DNA of 64,000 nucleotides from Ramazzottius varieornatus (lineage: Eukaryota; Tardigrada; Eutardigrada; Parachela; Ramazzottiidae), in assembly GCA_001949185.1 (NCBI GenBank), contig BDGG01000005.1, positions 2,159,249 through 2,223,248 of the forward strand. Reading direction: 5' to 3'. The notes below the pieces were generated by a model. It did not search any database and was not told the DNA's origin. It saw only the letters and a program-made list of their open reading frames with translations. A program made the position numbers and the translations under genes. Shown piece after piece: positions 23,201-34,550 of this stretch; within the stretch, counting starts at the first letter, position 1; every line of letters starts with the position of its first letter.

Positions 23201-25585
23201 TCAGCAAAGAAACTGCGGGTTGGTCCAGTATCACGTCTCACTTCCGGAGAGAAGCCTCGGTTCGACCGCGCATCTCGTCGCGGTTCAGGTGACAAGCCCC
23301 GTTCCGACCAGGAAGCTTTGCGGGCCTCCGGAGAGAAACCACGTTCCGACAAGGACGTTTTGCGTAGTTCAGGCGAGAAGCTGCGGTTCGACCGCGGACC
23401 TCTTGGCATGTCAGGTGAGAAACCACGGTCAGATCGAGCGTCTCGTGGACGCCGGTTTTCCAGGAACCGTTCTTCGGACGAAAGTGGTCGTCGGTATGTC
23501 CTGAAACACAATCACGCTGTTTTGAAATAGACTCACAGAACAAGTTGATCGATGAAACGAGTAAACATGAGTTAGGCACTTGGCCTGATCACAATAGCTT
23601 CCGGTTGGGAGCACGGCCTTGACCACAAACATCGAACACATCAGGACCATGCCGCAGTCCGGAAGTTGACAGGAAACGCGGCGACAAAAGCCCCACCTGA
23701 AGTTCTTCCAATGAACGCAGATGCTTTTAACATCGACTCTACTGAGATTTGACAAAATGCTGCTCAGGTCAATTCCGAGTTTCCTTTTAACGGGAAAAAA
23801 CCAAATTACCTGTCAGGCGAATCACGGCGACGATACTGGAAGTCGTCTCCCCGACTTCTGCTCCTCCCGTTATTCTCGCTTCTAGAACGCGTTCCTGCAG
23901 GCTCACGCGATGACGACCTTCCAGAACGAGAAGACCGATCGTTGTCGCCATGGACAGATTTCTTTTTCGAAGCTGAACGACGCTCTTCCTTGACAGGTAT
24001 TTCCCCCTCTTCGATATCTTCGTCGTTAACGACTTTCTTCTTGGTTTTATCTTTCACGACCTTTTTCTTCTTCGAACTTCCCTTCTCCCCATCCTTCTTG
24101 CTCTTCGAGCTCTTTACCGATGCTGAAGATTTCACGCTCTTTGCGTCTTTGACTGACGAGGAAGATTTCTTCGACTTTGCTTTCTTCGATGATTTTGATT
24201 CCTTCTCTCTTTCCGCAGACGCTTTCTTCTTCTTACGTGACTTACTCGTCTTCCTTTCCTCCTTCGTCAAAGCTGTCTTCTTCCTTGGAGGTGTCGGGGA
24301 GGTTTCTTTGATGATGTCATAGGCGCTGATGGCGAAGGTCTCATCTGTGGTACTCGAGATCGCGTTGTCTGATTCGGTCATGGACAGCTCGACTTTCGTC
24401 GGACTTGATAGGCCAGGAGACTGTGAAAGTACGGCTTTGACAGCCGGTTCCGGTGCACCGAGTAGAGGCTTGGACAGGTTTATGTTGAAGACGATGGAAG
24501 GACGAGCTGGCTCTTGCAAAGCTCGCTTAGGCGAAATGAGGGTCGAAGTGTCCACAACGAAGTTCCCAAACAATCCACCTACAAAGCAAATGAAAAATGC
24601 ATTAGCAGACCAAGAATTCTGTCTTTAACATTGTTGATGTTTGCGGACCATACAATAGTGCGGAAAAGAGGAAAAGAAGAGCTATCACAAAATCAAAATA
24701 CGGTCGTCACGATTTCAATTCTTCGGCAACAGCCTTGATGCATAAATTCGGCCCATTCGAGGCCGTGCCATTGACCGGAAATGCATAGAAAACCGTGCAG
24801 CTACACAATTCAATACCTGTTTTCTTCTTCTTCGCCACGCTGTGGAGTTCTTCGAGGGACAAGTCATCGGAAATCTGGATAGGCAATGCCTGAGTAACTT
24901 TTTTCACTGGAGGTGGTAGCAACACTAACGGCTCCATAACGGGAGCAGAATCAGTTTCGTCCTTGGCAAGACTTCCCAAACGATCACCCAGCTTTCTCGC
25001 TCGACGTTCCACCGTATGGAGATTCTGCATATCACTTGCATTGAACGATATCGAACCTCTTTGTGATGTCGACTCTTTATTTTCGTCTGCAGTCAACGTC
25101 CGGGCTGACGTCGTAGTCGACCTTCTCGCTTTCCACTCTTCGAACGTCAGCGGTGAAAAAGGCTCATCTTCATCTTTACTGTCGTTAAGTTCCTTCTTCG
25201 TCGCAGCATCTTCCACCTGCACTGAGGTCGTTTCAGAAGGTTGATGTTCGACGACAGCAGCGGGGCTTTGTGGACTTTCATCCTCGGTGACTTGAATCTT
25301 CGAGTTGGACCATAAGTCGGGAACATCTGTCACGACATAGTTGGGTGGTTTGTACCTGTAGGATGTGTCGTACTTGGATAAACAGCGAGCCCCATCTGTT
25401 GATGCGAATGAAAGACCTTGGTTACGACTTGATGAGGGTAACGCGAAGCGCTCTGGCTCTGCGGCTGATGGTGACAGCGGTCCATCGAGATCTTCCGAAC
25501 GCTGCGTTCGCTTTCGTGAAGGCTCTTCGACTATAAGAGGATCGATTGGCGTGCTAGTTCTTTTGTTCGGTGGAGGCGTACCCAT
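20239..25585 (-). CDS. SON: SON-like RNA-binding splicing cofactor (G-patch + dsRBM)
   Basis: Nuclear-speckle protein of the SON family, needed for splicing of weak introns. Coding exons in order: 24817-25585, 23810-24578, 23040-23500, 22551-22907, 21578-22264, 20239-21440; phases agree and give 1414 residues from the ATG at 25585. Ex. 2 is Lys/Ser-rich (SKKAKSKKSSSS...), ex. 3-5 are Arg/Ser-rich with SP dipeptides. The conserved C-terminal part begins KKALREIAYKNSIEMRRQGK, matching the SON LLEIAKANAAAMCAKAG region, then SGGRSLDDLTAFCKRMAQ. A G-patch lies at KGQYLLQKMGWVHGRAIGL and a double-stranded RNA-binding domain near the end (ALNEACTKKGW...FKVTINNVTYKPTVSGTSKKLAKAEVA). Much shorter than vertebrate SON because the long vertebrate repeats are absent; a different 14-residue repeat is present. 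A possible extra 5' exon near 25871-25930 does not join in phase. Its stop lies 400 bases from the RAD54L stop, tail to tail. Confidence 0.93.
22313..22482. repeat. Fold-back repeat family inside a SON intron, two units
   Basis: aaactcaacaggtcgtctttt, ccaagcggcgcacgtttccag ... gcgtgcgccacttgg; then ccaagtggcgcatgctttcgg ... acgtgcgtcacttggggaaac and cttgttgagttt. Both arms of both units are clear. Confidence 0.85.
23214..23424 (-). repeat. 42-bp tandem repeat coding a 14-residue SON repeat, five units
   Basis: Within SON exon 3 the protein reads five consecutive 14-mers: FSPDMPRGPRSNRS, FSPELRKTSLSERG, FSPEARKASWSERG, LSPEPRRDARSNRG, FSPEVRRDTGPTRS, preceded by a partial RDARSDRG unit. Consensus F-S-P-E-x-R-(R/K)-x-x-x-S-x-R-G. 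Each unit places a Ser-Pro and a basic cluster at fixed spacing, as in phosphorylated RS-type domains. Confidence 0.9.
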
Positions 25586-26378
25586 GATCTTTGGAAGAGG
25601 TGAAATCCGAGTGTGGTCAGAGTAATGTGGGAAAACAGCTGATGGAGATGGGGTGATGGACTTCGTCCCTGAAATGGCCTGAATATAACCTATCGATTAA
25701 CAACATCCAGTGTCGTCCACGCACAAACTACATTATCATTTGTACGAGCAAGCGTTTCTGCGAAAGCGAAAATCCGCTTTCGAACTCTGCTTTCACAATT
25801 CTTTTCGGGAACGTTCGCTGTAGTAGACTGTGTAACATGGACGGAGGGGAACAAGTAAAAGTGAAGACTCACCTTGGCATAGCTTCGCGCCGTCGTTCTA
25901 CCCACTGGGCATTAGGCGTTGCAGACATCCTTCTCCGCGATCGAAGACGTACATCTGGATTCTGGAGTGTTGCCTGTCGTCCGTCCAGGCATCGAGGGCT
26001 TATTTCCTCAAGAAGGACGTGTGCACGTCACGCAGCGAGAAGGAAGCTGCTCCAGAGAAATTCCGAAGGCTGACTGGCTGAAGCAGCTGGTGGTGCAGTC
26101 GAGCGGCCCGAGCAGGTAAAAAGGGGGCTGTCGTACATGCGTTTCATGGTTCCGGTTGATTTCTCGCACAGTTGACTTGCCCAAAGTGCAGCACCGATTT
26201 TTCGCAATGTGGGACTTATCGATTACCGCGCATTATTATTCGTTTTCTGAGTTTTAGTTTTTGCAATTTGCACATGCTGGTTTTTGGTACGGTACTGTAA
26301 TTATTTGATTTTCTCCATATCCGCATTCCAAGAAGTCTCCTGTCCGAACTCTTTATTTTACGGAGATTATCGTGAGAC

Positions 26379-27233
26379 ATGGACATCCGTCTTGCGAAGC
26401 GCCCGGCAGAGCTTGGGTCAAAGAAAGATCATGGCAGCAAGGACTGCTTCTACCTGAAGGAGCGCACCCGGAAACTGGCCGAAGTAAGTTTCATTCGCAC
26501 TGACCGATGTCCACTTCATTCTACCCTTCAAACCACGAACTAATCTGTCTAGAAGCTGTTGTTCTCTAGGTGAAAGCTTGTCGAGAAGCGTGGAGAACGT
26601 GTTCGCATCATCTGTGGATGGATGTTCTGCGCAGACTGGACGTGAGAACTTATCGCCGTTTGTCCAGGTGATATTTTCTTTCGTTTGGCGCAAAGACGTA
26701 AGACTGCCTAACGGAATTTTGCCTTCTCTAGAGTGTCGCGCGATTGGCAAAGCAATTTACAAGACGTCCCACGATACAATAAAGGGATTTTCTACCTGAA
26801 CTTTTCTACCAAGCTTCAGTTCCTACAGTTCAAAACGTTTTTTCCCAACGGGCACGAATGCTTCGAGCACATCGGCCATTACGCGCCCGAGTTGTTCTTT
26901 TCTCCTGCAAGGTGCATATTGGTGCATACTCTCCGAATCAAAGTGCCTATTCAAGAAGTGCATATTGACGAAGTGCGTGTTCACTGGGAAGGCTGCCAGT
27001 TCCGGAAACTGGATCCTGCGCACGGCGTCGGACGGAAACAGCATCCTCCCTTTGACTACGTGTGGTGGGGAAAAGTCTTCGGAGTGTCGAACTTGAGCGT
27101 TGTGAAGAAACTACACTACCGTACTGCTTTCGGAGCTCATCCCCTCAAGATCTGGTTAGGTATCGAGCCCTCTAATTACGAACACACCTTGTGGCGCGCT
27201 CGACAGAAGCAGGTTCGCCTGTCGACCTATTGA
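26379..27233 (+). CDS. F-box-like protein, unrecognised C-terminal domain (three exons)
   Basis: Exons 26379-26483, 26570-26667 and 26732-27233 join in phase to a 234-residue protein. Residues about 47-77 read as an F-box core: WMDVLRRLDVRTYRRLSRVS followed by RDWQ, the pattern in which F-box proteins bind SKP1 of SCF ubiquitin ligases. The N-terminal 35 residues are basic and the C-terminal 150 residues contain aromatic-rich strands (FFPNGHECFEHIG, VWWGKVFGVSNLSVVKKLHY, IWLGIEPSNY) that I do not recognise. A diverged copy lies at 43313-44313 with identical lengths for exon 2 (98 bases), so the family is real and duplicated. The F-box reading is an inference from spacing of hydrophobics and the VSRDW motif; the amino-terminal half of a canonical F-box (the LP start) is weak. 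Confidence 0.6.
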
Positions 27234-28564
27234 CCGCCAAAGATTAGCTTGCCGCCGCGAGGTTTCCGGATTCGAAAGGACTTTTCGATTTTCAGGGTTT
27301 TCATGTGTGATGGTCAAGTCAGATTCCCTGAGGTTTGATGTCTAATGGTTATGTCAGTATTCTCTACACTAAACCCAGTAGTAGAGTTTGATGAAGCAAA
27401 GTGTTCTGTGATAGAAAAGTTTCTCCGATGCCATTCGAGCAGTCTTTTATGAGTTTTATCTACTTTTCATCGTGATATCGTGAATTACAGTGAAGTTTCC
27501 TTTTATTTCTGCTTGATATGAATTTAATTTTCAACAGTCTTCTGTCTTCAGAATAAAATAAGGTTCAATGTTTGCGAAGTATGATGTATGTAACGCGGAA
27601 GTGCATTTCCAAACAGTGTGCAGCTAAGTAACTTTGGATGTTTGGCCCATAATTCCATACCAGTCCGCTTAGGTAATTCTTGTCTAACCAGGGAAAACCG
27701 GAACTGCTTGAAAGAACGAGCAGCCGGTCAGAGCTTGTTCCGCTGGTTGACGTTCTTACAGATTCATGACAGAACCTCCCTAAGGTCCGCGAACTATGAA
27801 CGAAACTAAGCAACCTGTGGACCGCGAACTGTACCTGGTCAGGAACGAGATGGACAAGACGCTCTGGTGACGCGAAGTTATCACCAGAATACGACACCAC
27901 CGCACAGGCGGAAGTCAAGCTGAAGGAGTTCACTACCGTAGCGCCGGGAGGAATAGAACTCCAAAGACTCAGCAGCTAGAAGGAGAACACCAGCTTAAAC
28001 CATTCAGTACGTCGCAGCGACTTCCATCTTCATCCTGCAAGCAATATCTCGTAAGACAGCGCTTCGGTTTAAGCGGAACTTATGTGATAGGTCCCCACTG
28101 GAGTGCAACTCCCAATAACATAGTTTTGTCGCAACTTGTTAACCCAAAACAGATGTTGCACAAATCCCGGGATCTGTCGATCGCGCGATATAATGTAGCA
28201 CGCGGTTCGAGTACCCGAGATTTCATACGCCCGGGATTTTATCGCGGGATTTTGCAATATTGCGCCGAAGTTACGAACAGTATTGTGACTCAATGAAAGC
28301 TATTTCGCAGTATTATTATTCAGCTCGGATGGTTTCTTCCAGAGAGCGCCCGTCGTGAAACCAGAATATGACTGTCATGAGTCTGCGAAAATCACAAGAT
28401 ATCTTCACCCCAAAAAGACAGAGATTCATGCTAGAAAGGCAAGACAATAGGAACAAGACGTATCATTCACCGCAAGGAAATAGAGAAAAAGATATTTCGG
28501 CAAAAGCCAAGCATCGACTAGATTGACTGACTATATACACAGCATCTTGAAAGTGAAGTGTGAA
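27234..28564. other. Intergenic, low-support ORFs and a small inverted repeat
   Basis: 3' flank of the F-box gene and of WDR47. A plus-strand frame around 27796-27978 is open and ends in an AEVKLKEF-type segment, but possible splices do not keep phase and I do not call it. A 107-bp inverted repeat sits at 28154-28260. Confidence 0.4.
28154..28260. repeat. Small inverted-repeat element, TTGCA(A/C)AAATCCCG ends
   Basis: Left end gttgcacaaatcccgggat and right end atcgcgggattttgcaat are reverse complements with few mismatches; the interior is a CGCG/GATC mosaic. Probably a short MITE; no clear target duplication. Confidence 0.55.
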
Positions 28565-31500
28565 CTAGGGATGTGTCGAATGCCAGGGATAGCCCCATAA
28601 GACACATGTTTTATCCGCGCTTGTTGTGATGAAGGAAAAATCTGTGGGATGAAAATGACACTGGATCACCTTGTCCGAATGAGCGGCAGCCAGAACGGTG
28701 GGTAACGGCGCAAAGAGCTCCCCTACAAGAACGGATCCACGGTAACCTAGCAGTCAAATTCTTACTTGGATACAAAAAAAGGCAGACATACCTGCAATGT
28801 CGTGCGCCAGAACGGTTTTATCGTAGGAAGCCGTCAGCAGCATGGGCTGTTGCGGTCGGATCGAAAGTCCGCGACTTTCTTGTGGATGAACTTGAGCAAC
28901 CTGGATGACGCGATCACCCCGTAGATCCCAGATCATCATATGGCCACTCTCGTGAACACTGGCCAGAATGCTACCGGTACTGTCCACCCGGGTACACGTC
29001 ACAGGACTACCTGCAAGGACATAACATTAGAGTCGCGAGGATGTATTCTTCGGGGAGATCTAATTCTGCCGTTTTTCTTCGGGACTACACTTGTCTCAGC
29101 ACACCAAGTGTCACCAACTCGACCAGTTCGTTTTCCGAAGTAGCGCACGTTTTCAGTGATATTGACTGAGCTTGTGCGCCACTGGGCAAGACGATCTAGT
29201 CCAGTTTGTTTGCCAAGGTTCCATGTTTGTGATTTTAACCAGAACGTTTTTCCAAGTGGCGTACAAGTCCAGCAATATCCGTGAGACCGTGCACCACTTG
29301 GGAAACGGATGTGATGGAGTGTTTTAGCCAAGCCCCCGGTAGTGTTCCAGAGTACAGCAGACTAACCTGGACAACCGTTCTTTTGATGGATGACTTTGGT
29401 TGAGTTGGCTTGTCGCAGATCCCACAGTCGACAGGTCTTGTCGCCAGAACCGCTGACAAAGAGTGAGCGACCCCACGAGTACAAGCTAAGAACGGCGGCA
29501 GTGTGTTCGCTGTACTCTTTTACAGCAGTGGCTCGTCCACAGTCCGTCACTACAATCTTCTTGTCAGCACCACCCGACACCAACATCTCGTTACCGCTAT
29601 GGGGAACGAATATGACATCGCGAATGGTGTCATTATGCACTCGCATCTCCACATTCTTATCTGTGACCGGAAAACAGTTGAAATTTAAGGAACAGCCTTC
29701 GTACAGGAAAACAGTATCTTCCCCGCTTACCAATGATGGCCTGCCTTGACGTATCGAAGCCCACCAACTTGAGAGCTTTATCATTGGAGCCCGTTGCAAT
29801 CAAGTTACCGGTTGCGTTCCACGCCACACAAAAGACTGAGCTCTTGTGGTGAGAATGACGCTGATCAACGATGGTTGCCGGTTGACTGATCACTCCCTCC
29901 AACCTGAGAACAAAATGTCAAGGACAATTGCATAAAGTGAATATTAAAAGACTGCAGACAGTGTAGAACTTGTACCTGGAAGACATGAGGGTTGAAGGGT
30001 AGGCACAAACGCGAAGGACTTGTGAGTTGCTACCGACAGCGTAAAAGTCACCACTGGGATGGAAGGCAGCACAACGTATGGCCGCCGTATCTCTAACGAA
30101 CTGCACCGGTACAAAGCTACTTCCTTCGGCCATCTATAACGCACAAGAACGTTGCCAACCACCGTTTAAATAGAGTGATCCATAACTGTCTATCAGCGCT
30201 TACCGAGCCGAAAAAGTCTGTGCGGCCGATACTACCTCGTCGACCGTCATCGGTCGAAGAAGGCGTAGCTTTGGTCGGAGTAAGGTCCCCGCCGACGCTA
30301 CTGCCATTCCGCGATGAATCATCCTTTACTGCGGCGGCTACTGATCCTTCGCCCAGCCGTGAGGAAGTCTTTTGGGCCGATGGCTGCCCGCTAGAAGCCA
30401 CTTGGTGGGTAACTTCCGGCTGGCTAGCCGGAGACGACTTTCCGGCACTCAAAGCCGTGCCGTTCCCTTTGCTTCCGGGAGATGAAACCTACAACAAAAC
30501 CAAACTGTCTTTTGCCTATCCACCTTATCATCCTGCAAGCGTGCGGGCTTTGGTGGCGGAATAGTTACCTTTCTGGGGGAAATTGTAGGTTCGAGGATTT
30601 GTGCCATGAGAAGCTGCCGTTGTCGTTCGCGTTCTTCCCATTCATCTTGCACCTTCTTTCGTTCGTTCTCCTCACGATTTCTTGCTTCAGCCGTCTTGAG
30701 ACGTTCTTCCTGTAGGTTACTCTGTAGCTTCTCCATGCTACCTCTTCCTTCCACCTCTTCCATTTCCGAGTCTGCACTTTCACTGATGGGCGACAATGGT
30801 TCGCCTTGTGACATGTTGCCACCTATTACGCCACCTATTCCGCCACCGAGGTACAGCTGACTTGTATCACCTTGACTGGCCCCTGCTGTGCTTCCACTGT
30901 TTGACCCCTAGAAAAACATAAGTAGATGAATCAGGAAAGTAAAGAAGGAAGTTGGGAGACCGGCAAACACTCGGGATGATTGTCATCTAAAGTGGCGGAG
31001 TTTTTCTTATTGTTGGCTGGAGGCGTGGTCGCTTGAGAGAAAATATCGAGGTTGTTTGCCGACCTCCCGTATGCTGTATTCTAATGTGTAAATGATAAAC
31101 ATACGTGTGTGACGGATGTAGATAAGTCCGGACGAGCCGAGCGAGAAATAACCGGACTTTGATGTCGTCGCGGTGAGCTGAACATATCGTTAGCCAGAGG
31201 ATCTTCTTGGCCCGACATACCCAAGTGAAATGACTGGGAAAGTGATTTATGTCGAGCTGACTGGGAGTTGAAGCCCGAAGAGCGTCGTCGAAAGCCGTCC
31301 ATCTGCTCGACCATAGACTGAACCATCCGATCGTTGACAGCCACTCGCGCAGAGGCTGTCATGACTCCGTCCCCGCTTTCTCGTGGCGCGCCGCTGTGGA
31401 GCCGGATAGGTGTCTGCTGGATGAGCTCGGTCCACGTAGCTTCCAGCAAGGGTTTCTCCAACTCGCGATAGTTCAACGGCAACGTCTTCTCTTCGAACTG

Positions 31501-32437
31501 GTAGGTGAAGGCTTCCGTCGGGATCGACTGTAGCCAGGATAATAACGTCATGTCCAGGTTGGGCGTCATGCGAGGAAGTAGGGAAGAAAAGCGGAGATCG
31601 TCGGACCCCTTCTTGGCTCGTTGTGTACATAGTCGACTGGCCGTCTCGTACAGTATCCCTGGAAAAACCAAAAGATGCAGCGCGTAACATCACGCGTGAC
31701 TTTCAACGGCCAGTCATAACACGACAAAAGCGAACATAGCCATGACGTCACACCATATGTATAAGCAGCCCTGAACACTTTGACTTGGCCTGATGACGTC
31801 AGGAGCGAACCAAAGTGGGTAAATCAAAGTTACCTTTAATGAGAAGGTTGATTAGTCTTCCAGGAGGACTTTGTGACACTTCGGCTGTAATCGGTGTCTT
31901 TTCCGTCTGGAGAACTTCCTCCACCAAAGGTCGCACTTCTCGGAAGCACTTGATGCGAGCACTGCTGGGATTCCAGTCATGGTAGTCGGGATGCTGTTGG
32001 ATGCTCGGGTAGGTTAACAATAAACGGTACTCGTTCAGCTCGGCTTTATCACACAAACTCTCCAAATCCCGTAAACAACCGACCGCGGCTTGCTCGTTGA
32101 ACTTAGTGTTGCCCACCTCATTCTTGATGCACAGCAACTCCAAGTATTTGTAACGATGGATAATCTTCTTGAAGAAGGTATAGTCGAAGTTGTCTGCTTG
32201 GGTTAATGGTTCAACGTAGTCCACAGCGTCATCCCAGGCTCCTTCCACTATCAAGTTCCGTAGGAATAACACTTCTTCGGAATAATGGCCGTTAACGATC
32301 CCCGTCTCCCGTTCGAGGGCTATTTGGGATATGTTTAGATTCTTGGCTTCCAGAAAGTCGAGAATGAGAAGGATAATATCTTTGTCCGTCAAGTTAACTT
32401 GCCCATTGGCAGTCGTCGAATTGGGCTTGATCACCAT
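28565..32437 (-). CDS. WDR47: WD repeat-containing protein 47 (nemitin), nine exons
   Basis: A complete WDR47 homologue, a microtubule-associated protein acting with CAMSAP proteins in neurons and in motile-cilia axonemes. Exons in order: 31834-32437, 31105-31658, 30569-30907, 30204-30488, 29976-30133, 29731-29903, 29367-29660, 28792-29010, 28565-28746; every phase agrees, giving 935 residues (human about 919). An N-terminal LisH (DIILLILDFLEAKNLNISQIAL) and CTLH (FLRNLIVEGAWDDAVDYVEPL) are followed by DWNPSSARIKCF and the GILYE segment. A Glu/Arg-rich coiled coil covers exon 3. Seven-bladed WD40 domain: AAIRCAAFHPSGDFYAVGSN, SSVFCVAWNATGNLIATGSN, HNDTIRDVIFVP, GSGDKTCRLWDL, DSTGSILASVHESG, QPMLLTASYDKT and a last blade HSDKVIQCHFHPTDFSF ending LW. 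Two introns hold fold-back copies. Confidence 0.96.
29095..29325. repeat. Fold-back repeat family inside a WDR47 intron, two units
   Basis: ttccgaagtagcgcacgttttcag ... ttgtgcgccactggg and cagtttgtttgcc; then ttccaagtggcgtacaag ... cgtgcaccacttggg. Head-to-tail pair. Confidence 0.8.
30985..31070. repeat. Fold-back repeat family inside WDR47 intron 2, degraded
   Basis: aaagtggcggagtttttcttattgttggctgg ... gtggtcgcttgag, then atcgaggttgtttgccgacctccc. Arms are recognisable but mutated. Confidence 0.6.
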
Positions 32438-32717
32438 CTTAAAAGTTGCTCCTGCTCCAACCTCGCTACATCGGCTGCCGCAACATCCTCCAGAATAGTC
32501 TGCTAGATTGGAATTATTCCAGAGTTCCGACGAGTAGAGTGGTGAGATATCGATGTTGCTGTTTTGATTTTACGAATCTATAATTCCTCAACCTCAGCAG
32601 TCCGCTCCTTCGACTGATTCCTGTAGTAGTTGATTAATTCACCTTGCGTCATCAGACTTATCGCAATTTTTGCAATGCTTAATGGCGCTTCTTGTTTTTT
32701 CCAAATTCCAGTTGTGG

Positions 32718-32792
32718 TTATAGAATACTAGCTAGTGGTTGATTATAGAATACTAGCTAGTGGTTGATTATAGAATACTAGCTAGTGGTTGA
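32718..32792. repeat. Tandem repeat, 25-bp unit, three copies
   Basis: The unit tatagaatactagctagtgg followed by ttgat is present three times with no substitutions in the core; the last copy ends in ttgac. Located in the intergenic region upstream of WDR47. Each unit also contains the palindrome actagctagt. Confidence 0.92.
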
Positions 32793-33180
32793 CTGTGGTT
32801 CTGACCACTGGGAAGGCCGAGCGGAAGTAAAGAAGCACAAGTTTTGCGAGTAAAAACTTTTGCTACTCGGATCAAGTCGCGCACTTGTTTTCAGTACAGA
32901 GGCTGCGGTATCTGAAAGCTCGAACAATCTGATCGTCCATTGAAATCTCGACAGACTTAAAAGAGCCCCGCTTCGCTCGGCCTGACAAGACACTGCTCGC
33001 CTTCGGCTCGCTAAGTTCAGGGATGCGAGGTAGTTTTGGAAAGTTTACGTGCATTTAAGGGACGGTACATGGAATGTTTTTTGAAGAATATATCGGTAGG
33101 GAGAGGTTAATGTGAAGGACAATATACTACACACGTTCTAAGTCACAGGGCATATGTAAAGTTCTTCGGGATGGAAAGTT

Positions 33181-34440
33181 TTACTTTCTCGTTCGGAGCT
33201 TGGAATGGTACGCTGTTTTGTTTTGCTTTTTGGTCTCAAGAGCTGGTTTAAGTCGTGGATTTCTTGTTTTTCTGGTGTGAGAAGTATTCTTTGGGGTGAT
33301 GGGCGGTTGTTTGCTCGCTTGGTCTTCGTCGCTAGAGTCAAGAAGGGTCAGTCGTTGTTTTGTCGGTGTCGGTCTGACCGGTGAAGTGAAGGGTGAGGGA
33401 ATCGGAGTTTCTTCAGATGAGCTAATTGGAGCTTCAGGTGCCCTTGAGTTCTTGGGTTTCGTGCTGAAAAAGTTGGTCGTATCTGGCGTTGGAAAATTTC
33501 GGTAAAGCTCACACAGCGGAAGGACGTTCAGGGAGACACCGTATTTCCGGATTGCTTGTGACTGTTCGCTGGTAGCGACATAAAAGAAACCATATTGATG
33601 TTCAAGTTCGAGGAGGTTTCCTTGCAATTTCAGGACATACAAAAACGTGTACACCTTTGAAGACATGTCAGGGGAAATCGAGTTGACCTGGAACAGAAAA
33701 TTTGAAACAGGGTACGGTGTGAATACCGGCGTGCACGTGCCATGACGTTGTAACTTTAAGGTTGAACTCCTGATGAGTGGTGTTATCGACTACAGACATG
33801 GTAACTTCTTTCTGCGTGCGTCTGACTTCGAGGACGAGTAGAATGATGTCTGGAAACATGGAAACTGATTGGAAACTATTTTTATGTCAGCTGGAAAAGC
33901 AATAGACTGTGTTAGACTTAGGTTTATCCTGCTGAATGGTTTTGTACTGGGGCGGTCGAGCAAATCTTTCAAGGTTCGAAGGTGTGGGACATCAGGTTGT
34001 CGGTTGCGTACGATGTTCACGGTTGTATGTTGTTGGACTTGAATTTGTAAGGGGATGATTGCACTATACTTTTCGAAGTTCGCTTATCTAGAGTGAAAGT
34101 AAGGGCATATTCGCCGAAAGATCTGATGGTGTTTCAGTTATGACAGAGTCTTACTTGACCTGACTTCCAGTTCGATAGTTTTTCGAGGTGTGGTTCAAAA
34201 GAAATTCCATTTACTGTTCCTGTATGATCAGCTAGCATGAATCTCCGGAGAAATTAGACGTTCGGCTTTCGTGGCTCATCGACGAACATAACAATAGCCT
34301 GTATGGACCTGCAGATACCGGATGAGTCCAGGTTTTTGTTTAAGTTATCTGGAAGCTGTAACCGTACGTACTTATAACTTCCTGGTACGAGCGTGAGCAA
34401 TCCTGTTTCAGACTTTTTGATCTTCACGTTTTTAGGTATC
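33181..34440 (-). pseudogene. POT1-like OB-fold gene with an in-frame stop
   Basis: Several coding blocks on the minus strand look like one single-stranded-DNA-binding protein. Block A (about 34155-34440) contains YKYVRLQL, then IQAIVMFVDEPRKPN and, after an in-frame TAA, FMLADHTGTVNGISFEPHLEKL: the strand order and the D-T hallmark resemble the first OB fold of telomere protein POT1. Block C (around 33918-34020) has VPHLRTLKDLLDRPS. Blocks D (33755-33849) and E (33181-33687) join in phase: IILLVLEVRRTQKEVTMSVVD, again OB-like, then a folded region and a Ser/Pro/Lys-rich tail ending in TAA. The upstream start was not found and blocks A and C do not join in phase. Either a decayed copy, a sequencing error at the stop, or a mis-modelled intron. 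The POT1 identity is an inference from pattern only. Confidence 0.4.
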
Positions 34441-34550
34441 GTTCTGTGTTTCTTCAGATCATTTCAAGGACCCTGTGAGGTAAACTCTTTTATAACGTTG
34501 CTTGGGGATTGGTAGTTCACGTAACAACCGTGTCGTAGTTGTTGCAGAGC

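Noticed and set aside
25690-25930. An extra 5' coding exon for SON beginning ATGTCTGCAACG near 25929
   Set aside because: It has a good donor (ccaag|gtgagt) but ends in phase 2, while the only acceptors before the next exon would need other phases. It is more likely 5' UTR, with translation starting at 25585.
25919-26119. Plus-strand frame ending VVQSSGPSR before gtaaaa, as a first exon of the F-box gene
   Set aside because: It does not join the F-box exon in phase at a proper acceptor, and the F-box gene has its own ATG at 26379.
27565-27978. Overlapping open frames on both strands downstream of the F-box gene
   Set aside because: Possible splices break phase and no domain is visible; the minus-strand frame is probably a shadow.
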